From assembly GCA_963734845.1 (NCBI GenBank), contig CAVTIS010000005.1, positions 62,001-126,000 on the forward strand: a stretch of 64,000 nt of DNA, in the 5' to 3' direction. This document shows, piece by piece, positions 25,426 through 33,855 of this stretch (position 1 is its first letter; each line of letters opens with the position of its first letter). The translations under genes and the position numbers were made by a program. Under the pieces are notes generated by a model. The model did not search any database. It was not told the DNA's origin and worked only from the letters and a program-made list of their open reading frames with translations. This stretch comes from JAKAVN01 sp963734845. Its GTDB lineage: Bacteria; Desulfobacterota; Binatia; Binatales; Binataceae.

Positions 25426-26058
25426 TCACGAGCTGGCGCGAACGTTCGCCTTCGAAGTGCGGCAACGGAGATGTCTTCGAATCTTGACAACCTTGCGCAG
25501 CCGCTGCTCCGTGGTTTTCAGTATCCGACGCGAAAGCGTCTCGTCGTCGACCGCCCGCGCGAGAATCAGTGCGCCAACCATGCCGGCAAACGCTACGATC
25601 GCCTCCTCGTGGCGACGCGCGGAAGTGCCCTCCGGCATCAGGCCGCCGAGAAACTTGAACACCTCCTTCAACTCTACAGTGAAAGCCTTGCGCACCGCTG
25701 GCGGCTGCCGGGCAATGTCGCAACTCAGAGCCGCGACCAGGCATCCCTGCCCGTGGGCGTCGCGATGCGCTCGCGACAGGTAGTAGGCCAGAATATCAGA
25801 CAAGGCCTTTTCTTCCGGTTTGCCCTGCGCCGCTCGTCGCCAGACGCGCCGGGACCGGGCCAATGCAAAACGCACTGCCTCGGCCACGATCGACTGCTTC
25901 GACCCGAAATGGCTGTAGAGACCGCCGTGAGTGAGGCCGGCAGCTTCGGTGATCGAATCGACACCGGTCGCGTCGATACCTCGTTCCCGGAACAGCCGCG
26001 CGGCCGAAATCAGGATTTGTTCGCGGTTGCGCGCAGCTTTTTCTTTCGACACTCGCAT
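25426..26058 (-). CDS. TetR/AcrR-family transcriptional regulator
   Basis: Repressor-type regulator of 210 residues. The N-terminal helix-turn-helix reads 'REQILISAARLFRERGIDAT' then 'GVDSITEAAGLTHGGLYSHF' followed by GSKQSIVAEA, the classic TetR signature. The C-terminal ligand-binding domain ('GCLVAALSCDIARQPPAVRKAF') resembles the TetR_C proteobacterial subgroup. A start at 26058 (MRVSKEKA) fits family length; the frame opens earlier at 26112. It sits between two SDR_c10 genes that point in opposite directions, so the regulator likely controls this catabolic cluster and itself. Confidence 0.88.
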   Translation of the reverse strand: MRVSKEKAARNREQILISAARLFRERGIDATGVDSITEAAGLTHGGLYSHFGSKQSIVAEAVRFALARSRRVWRRAAQGKPEEKALSDILAYYLSRAHRDAHGQGCLVAALSCDIARQPPAVRKAFTVELKEVFKFLGGLMPEGTSARRHEEAIVAFAGMVGALILARAVDDETLSRRILKTTEQRLRKVVKIRRHLRCRTSKANVRASS

Positions 26059-26242
26059 CGGGCTTCTCTCGACGTCGTGCTCGCGCTTGACATGATTGAT
26101 TACGAGCGTCATTAATATTTCACATCTGGCCGAACGTCATCAACAGATAGAAGACTGCTACTTTAAGTGACCCAAATCTTAATCAAGGAGCAGCCCGCCG
26201 AACCTGCGAACCTGCAAGGGCAATCCGGCCGGCAAACTTGGC

Positions 26243-26974
26243 ATGAACGATCCCATCCCCTCTTCCTTGAACAAAGTCTGCGTAGTCGTCGGCGTCGGTG
26301 AAGGTCTCGGCATGGCTCTGGCCCGCCGCTTCGCGGCCGGCTACAAAGTCGCGCTGGTCGCGCGAAGCTCGGGCGTGATCGAAGTCGTCGCGGGCGAGAT
26401 CAAGTCCGCCGGCGGCGTTGCGCTGCCGGTCCAGAGTGACGCCACCGTCGAGGAGGAGATCGCGGCGGCGTATGGGCGGATCACCCACGAGCTTGGGCCG
26501 ATCGAAATTCTGATCTACAACGGCGGCCGCCGGCCGATAGGCCGGCTGGTGGAGACGACGCCTGAGGTTTTCGAACAGACCTGGCGGTTGCATACGTTTG
26601 GCGCTTTTCTGTGGGCGCGACAGGTCGCGCCCGCGATGCTTTCGCGCGCCAGCGGCGCGATGCTGTTCACCGGCGCGACCGCGGGCGTTCGACCGTGGCC
26701 GAACTCCGCCGCATTCGCTCCCGCGAAGTTTGCCCTGCGAGGTCTCACCCAGGTGATGGCTCGCGATCTCCATCCGCAAGGAGTCCATGTCGCATACATC
26801 AACGTCGACGGCGGCATCGACATGCCGCTGCTCAGGCAGATGCGCCCGAGCGGAAAGGATGAGGATTTTCTGAAACCCTCGGCAATCGCCGACGCGTTCT
26901 GGTATCTCGCACATCAGGATGGCAGCGCCTGGAGCCACGAGCTCGATGTCAGGCCTTTCACCGAGAAGTTCTAG
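26243..26974 (+). CDS. SDR-like protein lacking the catalytic Tyr (SDR_c10-type), copy 2
   Basis: A 243-residue paralogue of the gene at 24599. Cofactor loop 'VVVGVGEGLGMALARRFAAG', 'LIYNGGRRPIGRL' at the NNAG position, and 'WPNSAAFAPAKFALRG' where Phe replaces the catalytic Tyr and the Lys is kept. The catalytic-Ser strand reads 'MLFTGATAGVRPW'. C-terminus 'SHELDVRPFTEKF' matches the other two copies. Divergent from the TetR gene; the next gene (GST) begins 23 bases later, so it probably heads a plus-strand operon of SDR, GST, CoA-transferase, SDR and GST genes. Confidence 0.86.
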   Translation: MNDPIPSSLNKVCVVVGVGEGLGMALARRFAAGYKVALVARSSGVIEVVAGEIKSAGGVALPVQSDATVEEEIAAAYGRITHELGPIEILIYNGGRRPIGRLVETTPEVFEQTWRLHTFGAFLWARQVAPAMLSRASGAMLFTGATAGVRPWPNSAAFAPAKFALRGLTQVMARDLHPQGVHVAYINVDGGIDMPLLRQMRPSGKDEDFLKPSAIADAFWYLAHQDGSAWSHELDVRPFTEKF

Positions 26975-26997
26975 TCCGGCAAGGTCGAGAAGTCGGC

Positions 26998-27636
26998 GTG
27001 ACGCATGATCTGACTTTATGGGGAGCAGGCACCGCGCGTACGATGCGCGCGCACTGGATGCTGCTCGAACTCGGACTGGAGTACGAGTCCCGTCCAATCC
27101 AGGCGCGCAGCGGAGAGACTCATACTGAAGAATTCAAACGGCTGAGCCCGAGACACAAGGTTCCCGCCCTTCGCCATGGATCGTTTGTTTTGACCGAGAG
27201 CGCCGCGATCATCCTGTATCTTAGTGAAACCTTTGCGGATTGTGCGGAGCTGTTGTACGTGCCAAGCGACGCCAGGGGCCGGGCGGCCTTGAACGAATGG
27301 TGCTGCTTCATACTTACCGAGCTCGACGCGGCCTCGCTGTACGTCGTGCGGCGGCACGAGGGACTGAAACACATCTACGGTGAGGCGCCGGCCGCGGTCG
27401 CATCGGCGAAGACGTACTTTCTGCACAACCTCGAGGCGATGGCGTCGCGACTCGAGAGCGGCGGAGCGTATTTGTTCGGCGACCGGCTAAGCGTCGCTGA
27501 CATCCTACTGATGACCTGCCTCGATTGGGCAGCCTCGAGCGGGATTTCTCTGCCCGATACGTTCTCGCGCTATCGCCGTCGGGTCGCGCAACGCCCGGCC
27601 TATCGGACAGCGTTCGAGCGGAACTTCGCACTGTAA
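26998..27636 (+). CDS. Glutathione S-transferase family protein
   Basis: A two-domain GST-fold protein of 212 residues. The N-terminal thioredoxin-like domain shows 'TLWGAGTARTMRAHWMLLEL' with the usual cis-Pro motif 'HKVPALRHGSFVLTESAAI' (glutathione contacts, including Glu-Ser). The helical C-terminal domain contains 'FGDRLSVADILLMTCLDWA', the N-capping-box motif. GTG start at 26998. It lies between SDR_c10 copy 2 and the CaiB gene in the same direction, suggesting glutathione conjugation or thiol chemistry in the same pathway; the class is not determined. Confidence 0.85.
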   Translation: MTHDLTLWGAGTARTMRAHWMLLELGLEYESRPIQARSGETHTEEFKRLSPRHKVPALRHGSFVLTESAAIILYLSETFADCAELLYVPSDARGRAALNEWCCFILTELDAASLYVVRRHEGLKHIYGEAPAAVASAKTYFLHNLEAMASRLESGGAYLFGDRLSVADILLMTCLDWAASSGISLPDTFSRYRRRVAQRPAYRTAFERNFAL

Positions 27637-27666
27637 CAGCGGCGTCGCCGCGAAAGGTCAAAAGAA

Positions 27667-28872
27667 ATGTCAGGGCCCTTAGACGGCGTTCGAGTACTGG
27701 ATTTCACGACGATGGTCGCTGGGCCCGTCGCAACCATGATGCTGGCCGACCAGGGCGCCGAAGTGATCAAGATCGAACCGCCGCGCGGCGATCTCATGCG
27801 CCATTTGAGCTGGCGCCGCAACGGAATGTCCGCGTTTTTCCTATGCTGCAATCGGAACAAGCGCTCCTTGGAGGTTGACCTCAAGACTGTAGAAGGTCTC
27901 GAGATCGTCAAAAGACTGATTCCCACTGCGGAGGTTCTGGTTCACAACTTCCGTCCAGGAGCAGCCGAGCGCGTAGGCCTCGGAGAAGACGCCGTACGCG
28001 CCATCCGCGGAGATATCGTCTATGTTTCGATAAGCGGGTTCGGCGAGAGTGGCCCCTATGCCGGCCAGCGCGCCTACGATCCCGTGATTCAGGCTTTGTC
28101 CGGCTTGGCGGACGTCCAGCGCGATCAGGATACCGAGCGTCCGAGGATGGTCCGTACCATCATCGCCGACAACACCACGGCATTGACCGCGGCCCAGGCG
28201 ATCACCGCAGCGCTCTTCGCCAGGGAGCGCTCCGGGCAAGGACAACACGTTCGAATTGCGATGCTGGACACGATGATTTCCTACCTCTGGCCCGATGCAA
28301 TGACGAGTCTAACCTTCGTCGGCGATGAGACTGATCCTTCCGAGGGTGAGCTCGGGCCCGACTTGGTATTCGCAGCGCAGGACCGATACCTCACAGCGGC
28401 CGCACTGTCCGACGACGAATGGGCCGGCATGTGCCTTGCGCTCAATCGGCAGGATCTCATCGATGATCCCCGCTTCAAGAGCGCGCGCGACCGATCCGCG
28501 CATGCCGTAGAACGCCGCGAGCTGGTGGCGGCCGAGCTGGAGAAGTGGACTGCGCGGGAAATCCTGCAACGGTTGCTCCGCAACGACGTTCCGTCCGCTC
28601 CGGTCCTGAGCCGCTTTGATCTCCTGCGGGACGAACAGGTGCGTGAAAGTCACATCCTCGAAGAGTTTGAGAGCGAGACGTTCGGGAAAGTTAGAATGCC
28701 GCGGCCGGCGGCGCGTTTCGATCGTACTCCGGCCGGTATCCGCACCTTGGCGCCGCTGCTTGGCGCGGACAACGCCGCAATCCTGCGCGAGTTGGGTTAC
28801 ACAGATGATGAGGTCGCGCGCCTGGAACGCAGCCACTCAAAAGTCGAAAGAAAAGGAAGTCTCTTTGAGTAA
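27667..28872 (+). CDS. CaiB/BaiF-type (class III) CoA-transferase
   Basis: Transfers CoA from an acyl-CoA donor to a carboxylic acid. The start 'GPLDGVRVLDFTTMVAGPVA' and 'MMLADQGAEVIKIEPPRGDL' are typical; 'NRNKRSLEVDLKTVEGLEIV' with 'VLVHNFRPGAAERVGLG' follow, and the catalytic Asp is expected within 'ISGFGESGPYAGQRAYDPVI' and the residues after it. The C-terminal part ends 'ELGYTDDEVARLERS', usual in this family. At 401 residues it is full length. ATG start with AAAGG upstream. Its stop overlaps the TTG start of SDR_c10 copy 3, so the two are coupled. Substrate unknown; context suggests activation of a degraded carboxylate. Confidence 0.88.
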   Translation: MSGPLDGVRVLDFTTMVAGPVATMMLADQGAEVIKIEPPRGDLMRHLSWRRNGMSAFFLCCNRNKRSLEVDLKTVEGLEIVKRLIPTAEVLVHNFRPGAAERVGLGEDAVRAIRGDIVYVSISGFGESGPYAGQRAYDPVIQALSGLADVQRDQDTERPRMVRTIIADNTTALTAAQAITAALFARERSGQGQHVRIAMLDTMISYLWPDAMTSLTFVGDETDPSEGELGPDLVFAAQDRYLTAAALSDDEWAGMCLALNRQDLIDDPRFKSARDRSAHAVERRELVAAELEKWTAREILQRLLRNDVPSAPVLSRFDLLRDEQVRESHILEEFESETFGKVRMPRPAARFDRTPAGIRTLAPLLGADNAAILRELGYTDDEVARLERSHSKVERKGSLFE

Positions 28873-29572
28873 TACAAGGCCCGTCGCAGTCGTGACCGGC
28901 GTAGGACCGGGAACCGGCGCGGCGATCGCGCGCCGTTTCGCGCATGGCGGCTATGCGGTGGCGATGCTCGCGCGCAATCGAGAGCGCTTGAATGCCCTGG
29001 AACGTGAAATCCCCAACGCACGCGCCTATCAGTGCGACGTTACAGACGAAGCGCAGCTCGATGCCACGACCGAGGCGGTCCGTGCCGAGCTCGGCGCGCC
29101 GAAAGTGTTGATCCATAACGCAGTCGGCGGCGCCTTCGGCAACTTCATGCAAATCGATCCCGAGGTGCTCAATCGAAATTTTCAGGTCAACACCATGGCG
29201 CTGCTGTATCTCGCCCGGCGGCTCGCGCCTGCGATGGTCGCAGCGGGCGAAGGCGCGATCATCGCGAGCGGCAACACCTCCGCGCTGCGCGGCAAGGCGG
29301 GCTTTGCCGGTTTCGCGCCGACCAAGGCGGCGCAGCGGATTCTCGCGGAATCGATCGCACGTGAGGTTGGGCCGAAAGGCGTGCACGTCGCCTACGTGCT
29401 GATCGATGCGGTGATCGACCTTGAATGGACACGCAAGCGATGGCCCGACGCTCCCGACGCTTTCTTCATCAAACCCGTGGCGATCGCCGAAGAAATCTGG
29501 CACGTCGCGCATCAGGATCGCAGCGCCTGGTCCTTCAACGTGGAGATCAGGCCGTTTGGCGAGACCTGGTAA
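28865..29572 (+). CDS. SDR-like protein lacking the catalytic Tyr (SDR_c10-type), copy 3
   Basis: Third paralogue (235 residues). Cofactor loop 'VVTGVGPGTGAAIARRFAHG', NNAG position 'LIHNAVGGAFGNF', active-site segment 'KAGFAGFAPTKAAQRI' with Phe instead of Tyr and Lys retained, and C-terminus 'FNVEIRPFGETW'. The TTG at 28865 overlaps the stop of the CoA-transferase gene (28870-28872); an AAAGGAAG site lies upstream. The in-frame region upstream of this TTG belongs to the CoA-transferase gene in another frame. Confidence 0.86.
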   Translation: MSNTRPVAVVTGVGPGTGAAIARRFAHGGYAVAMLARNRERLNALEREIPNARAYQCDVTDEAQLDATTEAVRAELGAPKVLIHNAVGGAFGNFMQIDPEVLNRNFQVNTMALLYLARRLAPAMVAAGEGAIIASGNTSALRGKAGFAGFAPTKAAQRILAESIAREVGPKGVHVAYVLIDAVIDLEWTRKRWPDAPDAFFIKPVAIAEEIWHVAHQDRSAWSFNVEIRPFGETW

Positions 29573-29631
29573 ATGCCCGGCTTTAGCGCTGCCGCTTGAA
29601 GCAGAGTGCCATACGCCGCCCTGGAGAAATC

Positions 29632-30465
29632 ATGAGCGAGCTGAGAATTTTTTCCTACTTGCCCAACCCGCGCATCTGGAAAGCCACGATCGCTGCGCGT
29701 CTTTGCGGTGTCGAAGTCGAGGTGCGAGGCGCCTCGCCGAAGGAGCTTCAGACGTGGCTGTGGGATTTCGATGCACGGCCGCTCACGAGCGACGAACAAG
29801 CCCGGCTCGGCGAGGGTGCCGCCGGCAAGGTCGGGTTCAAAGGGACGCTGCATAAGACCCAGGCATTCATGGAGGCGCATCCGTTCGGCACCGTGCCGGC
29901 AGCCTTCAGTCCCGACGGCAAGGTCGGCATCTTTGAATCGAACAGCATTATGCGAGCCGTCGCGCGGCTGGGCGAAAATAAATTTCCGCTTTATGGCCAC
30001 GGCCCATACGAGGCCGCGCGGGTCGAGAGCTTTTTGGACGCGAGCCTCGTGTTCGCCCGCGACGCTCAGCATTACCTGTTGTCGTTAATGAACGAAACTG
30101 TCTCCAGCGAGCTTCATTCAAAGGCGCGCGACGGCTTCGCGGCCTACGCTTCCGGCATCAACCAGGCGCTATCGACCGGCCGTGAGCACCTGGTAGGGAA
30201 CAACCTCACACTTGCGGATATCTGCTTCGCAGCCGAGTTGAGCCTGTTCTTCAACGAGAACCCACGGGCCAGCGAACTCGAGAAAAAAGGTCTCGAACCA
30301 ATCATTCATAGCGGGATCGGAGCCCAGTATCCGCGAGCCTTCGCGCACTTCGCCAGACTGCGCGAGCATCCGGCGTTCATCCCCGACCTCACGCCCTATC
30401 TGAAGAAATTCGAACCCGCATTGTCGGCCTATATCGCGGCGGGCCAGGAGCAGACGCGAAGATAA
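29632..30465 (+). CDS. Glutathione S-transferase family protein (second)
   Basis: A larger GST-fold protein of 277 residues. N-terminal thioredoxin-like domain ('LRIFSYLPNPRIWKATIAAR', 'FGTVPAAFSPDGKVGIFESN' with the Glu-Ser glutathione contact) carrying an insertion of about 35 residues ('LQTWLWDFDARPLTSDEQAR' onward), and an all-helical C-terminal domain with 'VGNNLTLADICFAAELSLFF'. The layout recalls eEF1B-gamma-like and Ure2-like GSTs. GGAG eight bases before the ATG at 29632 decides against 29596. Last gene of the apparent SDR-GST-CaiB operon. Confidence 0.85.
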   Translation: MSELRIFSYLPNPRIWKATIAARLCGVEVEVRGASPKELQTWLWDFDARPLTSDEQARLGEGAAGKVGFKGTLHKTQAFMEAHPFGTVPAAFSPDGKVGIFESNSIMRAVARLGENKFPLYGHGPYEAARVESFLDASLVFARDAQHYLLSLMNETVSSELHSKARDGFAAYASGINQALSTGREHLVGNNLTLADICFAAELSLFFNENPRASELEKKGLEPIIHSGIGAQYPRAFAHFARLREHPAFIPDLTPYLKKFEPALSAYIAAGQEQTRR

Positions 30466-30489
30466 CCGAGCCGCTCCGCGGCAAGTGGT

Positions 30490-30517
30490 TTGACAGCGGC
30501 TACGATACATGTATATG
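30490..30517 (+). promoter_or_regulatory. Predicted promoter of the marR-like gene
   Basis: TTGACA (30490-30495) and TATATG (30512-30517) form a good sigma-70-like pair with a 16-base spacer. The -10 box is the centre of the adjacent palindrome, so a bound repressor would block polymerase. Transcription would begin near 30524, giving a nearly leaderless message from ATG 30527. Confidence 0.55.
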
Positions 30518-30524
30518 CATGTAT
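30505..30524. promoter_or_regulatory. Palindromic operator upstream of the marR-like gene
   Basis: ATACATG and CATGTAT are perfect inverted arms around TATATG, 20 bases in total. The size and position are typical of an autoregulatory MarR operator. A related palindrome with the same TATATG centre precedes the efflux operon. Confidence 0.65.
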
Positions 30525-30526
30525 CT

Positions 30527-30952
30527 ATGACGGACAAACTCAGACAGGTCGGCCGGGAATGTATCGGGTTTCGCGTCCGCATGCTCAACCGGATGGTCAC
30601 GTCTATCTATGACGACGCTTTGGCCGGCGCTGGCCTGAAGGCTAGCCAGTTCAACCTGTTGGTAACGACCGCCAGCCGCGAAGATACTCGGCCCGCGGAT
30701 CTGGCGAAATTCCTTGAAATGGACGAATCGACTCTCAGCCGCAACGTCGAGCGGATGTGCGCAAAGGGTTGGCTTCGGCTGGTGCCGGACGAAGATAGGC
30801 GGAGCCACCTGATCGAGATTACAGAAAAGGGCCTGAGCCTGATTCAGAAGGGCTATCCGGCCTGGCAAAAGGCCCAGGAAGAAGTCACTCGCCGGCTCGG
30901 ATCCGATAACGTCGCGGCCCTGAGGTCGGTTCTTCGCAAACTTCGCGATTGA
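30527..30952 (+). CDS. MarR-family transcriptional regulator
   Basis: A 141-residue winged-helix regulator: 'SQFNLLVTTASREDTRPADL' leads into 'AKFLEMDESTLSRNVERMCA' (recognition helix) and the wing 'LRLVPDEDRRSHLIEITEKG', then the dimerisation helices. The ATG at 30527 lies directly downstream of an operator palindrome overlapping the putative -10 box; starts at 30509 and 30515 fall inside that palindrome and are less likely. MarR proteins commonly repress a neighbouring efflux pump and respond to phenolic or other small ligands, which fits the EmrAB-like genes that follow. Confidence 0.88.
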   Translation: MTDKLRQVGRECIGFRVRMLNRMVTSIYDDALAGAGLKASQFNLLVTTASREDTRPADLAKFLEMDESTLSRNVERMCAKGWLRLVPDEDRRSHLIEITEKGLSLIQKGYPAWQKAQEEVTRRLGSDNVAALRSVLRKLRD

Positions 30953-30980
30953 GGCCCGGCCCTCTTTTTTTGGCACGGTG

Positions 30981-30994
30981 CTTGTATATGCAAG
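30981..30994. promoter_or_regulatory. Palindromic operator upstream of the EmrAB-like operon
   Basis: CTTG and CAAG flank TATATG, the same centre as in the marR operator, with further symmetry in the flanks (TGCTTG...CAAGTA). An outer GGCAC/GTGCC pair (30972-30976 and 31003-31007) surrounds it. A MarR-bound operator for the pump genes is the simplest reading. Confidence 0.55.
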
Positions 30995-31010
30995 TAACAA
31001 CGGTGCCACA

Positions 31011-32213
31011 TTGGATACTTTCATTGAAGATATTGGCGATGAGCAATTCGCGGATGGCCAAAGAAGTCGCGATTTGCGAGTCAGGCTGGATCCCGAGGAC
31101 CCGAAATCAGCACTCGATTCGGAAACTCCGCGCCTCGAAACTCTCAGGCAAGACAGCGGCGACGAGCGTTTCCGGCGCATCCAGTTACCGGGCGCTCCCG
31201 ATCAGAAGCGTGGCGCCTCTGGCGACGGCTTCTGGTTCAAGCGGAACGCCTGGCGAGTCGCGGTGGTTGCGCTGCTGCTTCTCGCGGCGGGTGCCGTCGC
31301 GCCCTCGGCGTGGAACTACCTGCAATCCTATCAGTCCACCGACGACGCGCAGATCGACGGCCATATTGACCCCCTGAGTTCCCGTATCAACGGCACAGTC
31401 GTTCGAGTGCATGTCGAGGACGACGACCGAGTAAAGGCGGGCGAGTTGCTGGTCGAGATCGACCCCCGCGACTACGAGATTGCGGTCGCACAGGCGAGGG
31501 CACGGCTTGAATTAGCGCTCGCCCAGTTCGCCTCCGCGAGGCAGGACTATGCTGCCGCGCTCGCGAACACTCGCGAAGCCGACGCGGCGAATTACAAGGC
31601 GCAAAGGGACGCCCACAGGTTCGCCGTCCTGCTCGACCGGCAGGTGGTGGCGCAGAACGAATACGATCAATACATCGCAACGGCTCGCGTCGATGCGGCC
31701 AAGGTCGATTCCTATCGGGAAGCCGCCGGTTCTGTGCTCAAAACGATCGCGGCACGCGGGGCGGACGTCGACGCGGCCAAGGCGGCGCTGGACCAGGCGC
31801 TGCTCAACTTGAGCTATACAAAAATCTACGCGCCAGCCAATGGGATCGTCGGCAAGCGCGGCGTCGAGCTTGGCTCTCGAATCGAACCCGGACAGACCCT
31901 GATGTTCGTGACCGAAACGGACGAGATATGGGTTACCGCGAATTTCAAGGAGACCCAACTGGCACGCATGCATCCCGGCCAGAAAGTCACCATCCACGTC
32001 GACACCTTCGGCCGCAGCTATCAGGGCTACGTAAAGAATCTGCCTGGCGCGAGCGGCGATCGATTCAGCCTTCTTCCTTCCGAAAACGCCACTGGCAACT
32101 ACGTAAAGGTAGTCCAGCGGCTGCCAGTGCGAATCATGTTCGACGCGGGCCAGGATCCCGGTCATCTGTTGCATCCCGGAATGTCGGTGGAGCCCAAGGT
32201 ATGGCTGCGCTAA
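31011..32213 (+). CDS. HlyD/EmrA-family membrane fusion protein
   Basis: Periplasmic adaptor of a multidrug pump. A cytosolic, charged N-terminus of about 65-70 residues precedes one transmembrane helix ('RVAVVALLLLAAGAVAPSAW'), then the lipoyl/barrel-sandwich part ('STDDAQIDGHIDPLSSRING' and 'VHVEDDDRVKAGELLVEIDP'), a coiled-coil hairpin ('QARARLELALAQFASARQDY' ... 'ALDQALLNLSYTKIYAPANG') and the beta-barrel ('ANFKETQLARMHPGQKVTIH'). This is the EmrA/HlyD layout. The start is uncertain; TTG at 31011 is used, a GTG at 30978 lies inside the operator and others lie further down. The stop overlaps the permease start. Confidence 0.85.
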   Translation: MDTFIEDIGDEQFADGQRSRDLRVRLDPEDPKSALDSETPRLETLRQDSGDERFRRIQLPGAPDQKRGASGDGFWFKRNAWRVAVVALLLLAAGAVAPSAWNYLQSYQSTDDAQIDGHIDPLSSRINGTVVRVHVEDDDRVKAGELLVEIDPRDYEIAVAQARARLELALAQFASARQDYAAALANTREADAANYKAQRDAHRFAVLLDRQVVAQNEYDQYIATARVDAAKVDSYREAAGSVLKTIAARGADVDAAKAALDQALLNLSYTKIYAPANGIVGKRGVELGSRIEPGQTLMFVTETDEIWVTANFKETQLARMHPGQKVTIHVDTFGRSYQGYVKNLPGASGDRFSLLPSENATGNYVKVVQRLPVRIMFDAGQDPGHLLHPGMSVEPKVWLR

Positions 32214-33835
32214 ACGCTGCGCGCGCGGCAACGCGCGAAGCGCCGGCGCCGAATCAGGCGCGGTCCCTGAGGCCAGCGCACAATCCGTGGGCAATCGCAC
32301 TCACGGTGACAATGGCGACGTTCATGGAGCTGCTCGATACCAGCATCTCGAACGTCTCGCTGCCGCACATCGCCGGCGGTCTCGGAACCAGCTACGACGA
32401 GAGCACCTGGGTACTGACCAGCTACCTGGTCGCGAACGCGATCATCTTGCCAATGAGCGCATGGCTCAGCCGCGTGTTCGGGCGCAAACGTTACTACATG
32501 ATGTGTGTCGCCCTGTTCACCACGACCTCGCTCCTTTGCGGCCTCGCGCCGAGTCTTGGACTGCTGATCTTTTTCCGCGTGCTTCAGGGAGTTGGTGGCG
32601 GAGGCCTGGCGCCGGTCGAACAGGCGATCCTGGTCGACACCTTCCCCAAGGAGAAACTCGGCGGGGCTTTCGCGCTCTACAGCATGGCGATCGTCACGGC
32701 GCCGGCTATCGGGCCGCCGCTCGGCGGATGGATTACGGACAGCTTCTCATGGCGCTGGGTTTTCTTCATCAACATCCCGATCGGACTGTTGTCGCTCCTG
32801 CTTTCGAACCTGCTGGTTCACGACCCGGTGGAGTTCACAGAGGAACGGAAAGCAGCGAAACGCGGCGGTAAACTCCGGATTGACTATCTTGGAATCAGCC
32901 TGATTGCGATCGGATTTGCCTGCCTCGAAGTGGTGCTCGACCGTGGCGAGCGCGATGACTGGCTGGAAAGTCATTTTATAGTGGCTTTTCTCGCGATCGC
33001 CGTCGTAACCATCGCAGCCGCTATATGGTGGGAGTGGCGTCATGACGATCCCGTGGTCGAGTTGACTCTGCTGCGGGAGCGCAACTTCGCGATCGCCAAT
33101 GTTTACTATTTCCTGTTCGCGTTCGGGCTGTTTGGCAGCACCGTGCTGATTCCCGAGATGCTGCAGACACTGTTCGGATATACGGCTACAGACGCGGGCC
33201 TGGTTTTGGGTCCCGGCGCGGCGGTAATCACCCTGCTGGCTCCGTTCGTGGTTCGAATCGTACCGCGCATCGGTGCAAAGCGTCTGCTCGCTGCAAGCTT
33301 TACGATCGCCGCGCTTTCATTCTTTTACTATAGCGGGATGACGACCAAGACTGACTATTTCCATTTTACTCTGGCACGATGCTTCCAGGGTTTCGGCTAT
33401 GCTTTCATGTTCGTTCCAGTCAGCCAACTCGCATATTCGTATCTGCCCAAGAACAAGAACAACAAGGGTTCGAGTCTGACGAACCTCTGCCGCAACTGGG
33501 GCGGCAGCTTCGGCATCGCATTCGTCACGACGATGCTTGAACGGCGGACGCAATTCCATCAAAGCGTGCTGGTCAGCAATCTCACTTCCGCCGATGGGAC
33601 TGTCCGGCAGTTTGTGAATACTTCGAGCCATTTCCTGGTGACCCGCGGCGCGAGCACTCCAGATGCCATTCACAAGGCGTACGGATTGGTTGGAAGCATG
33701 ACGACGCAGCAGGCGACGATGCTGGCGTTTATGGATTGTTTTCACCTGTTGGGCCTGGCCGTGCTGATGGAGCTGCCACTGGCGTGGTTCATCCGACGCT
33801 TCGAGATAGGCAAGGCCGGCGGCGCGGCCCACTAA
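32201..33835 (+). CDS. DHA2-family MFS transporter (EmrB/QacA type)
   Basis: Fourteen-helix drug:proton antiporter of 544 residues, partner of the EmrA-like adaptor. Motifs: 'LTVTMATFMELLDTSISNVS' (helix 1 signature with Asp), 'VFGRKRYYMM' after helix 2, 'VLQGVGGGGLAPVEQAILVD' and 'GGAFALYSMAIVTAPAIGPP' (motif C), and 'FSWRWVFFINIPIGLLSLLL'. The cytoplasmic loop ends near 'GGKLRIDYLG'. The ATG at 32201 overlaps the stop of the preceding gene by 13 bases, with GGAG upstream. With an outer-membrane channel it would form a tripartite pump; none is adjacent. Confidence 0.9.
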   Translation: MAALNAARAATREAPAPNQARSLRPAHNPWAIALTVTMATFMELLDTSISNVSLPHIAGGLGTSYDESTWVLTSYLVANAIILPMSAWLSRVFGRKRYYMMCVALFTTTSLLCGLAPSLGLLIFFRVLQGVGGGGLAPVEQAILVDTFPKEKLGGAFALYSMAIVTAPAIGPPLGGWITDSFSWRWVFFINIPIGLLSLLLSNLLVHDPVEFTEERKAAKRGGKLRIDYLGISLIAIGFACLEVVLDRGERDDWLESHFIVAFLAIAVVTIAAAIWWEWRHDDPVVELTLLRERNFAIANVYYFLFAFGLFGSTVLIPEMLQTLFGYTATDAGLVLGPGAAVITLLAPFVVRIVPRIGAKRLLAASFTIAALSFFYYSGMTTKTDYFHFTLARCFQGFGYAFMFVPVSQLAYSYLPKNKNNKGSSLTNLCRNWGGSFGIAFVTTMLERRTQFHQSVLVSNLTSADGTVRQFVNTSSHFLVTRGASTPDAIHKAYGLVGSMTTQQATMLAFMDCFHLLGLAVLMELPLAWFIRRFEIGKAGGAAH

Positions 33836-33855
33836 CACTCAAGGAGATTAAGCAA

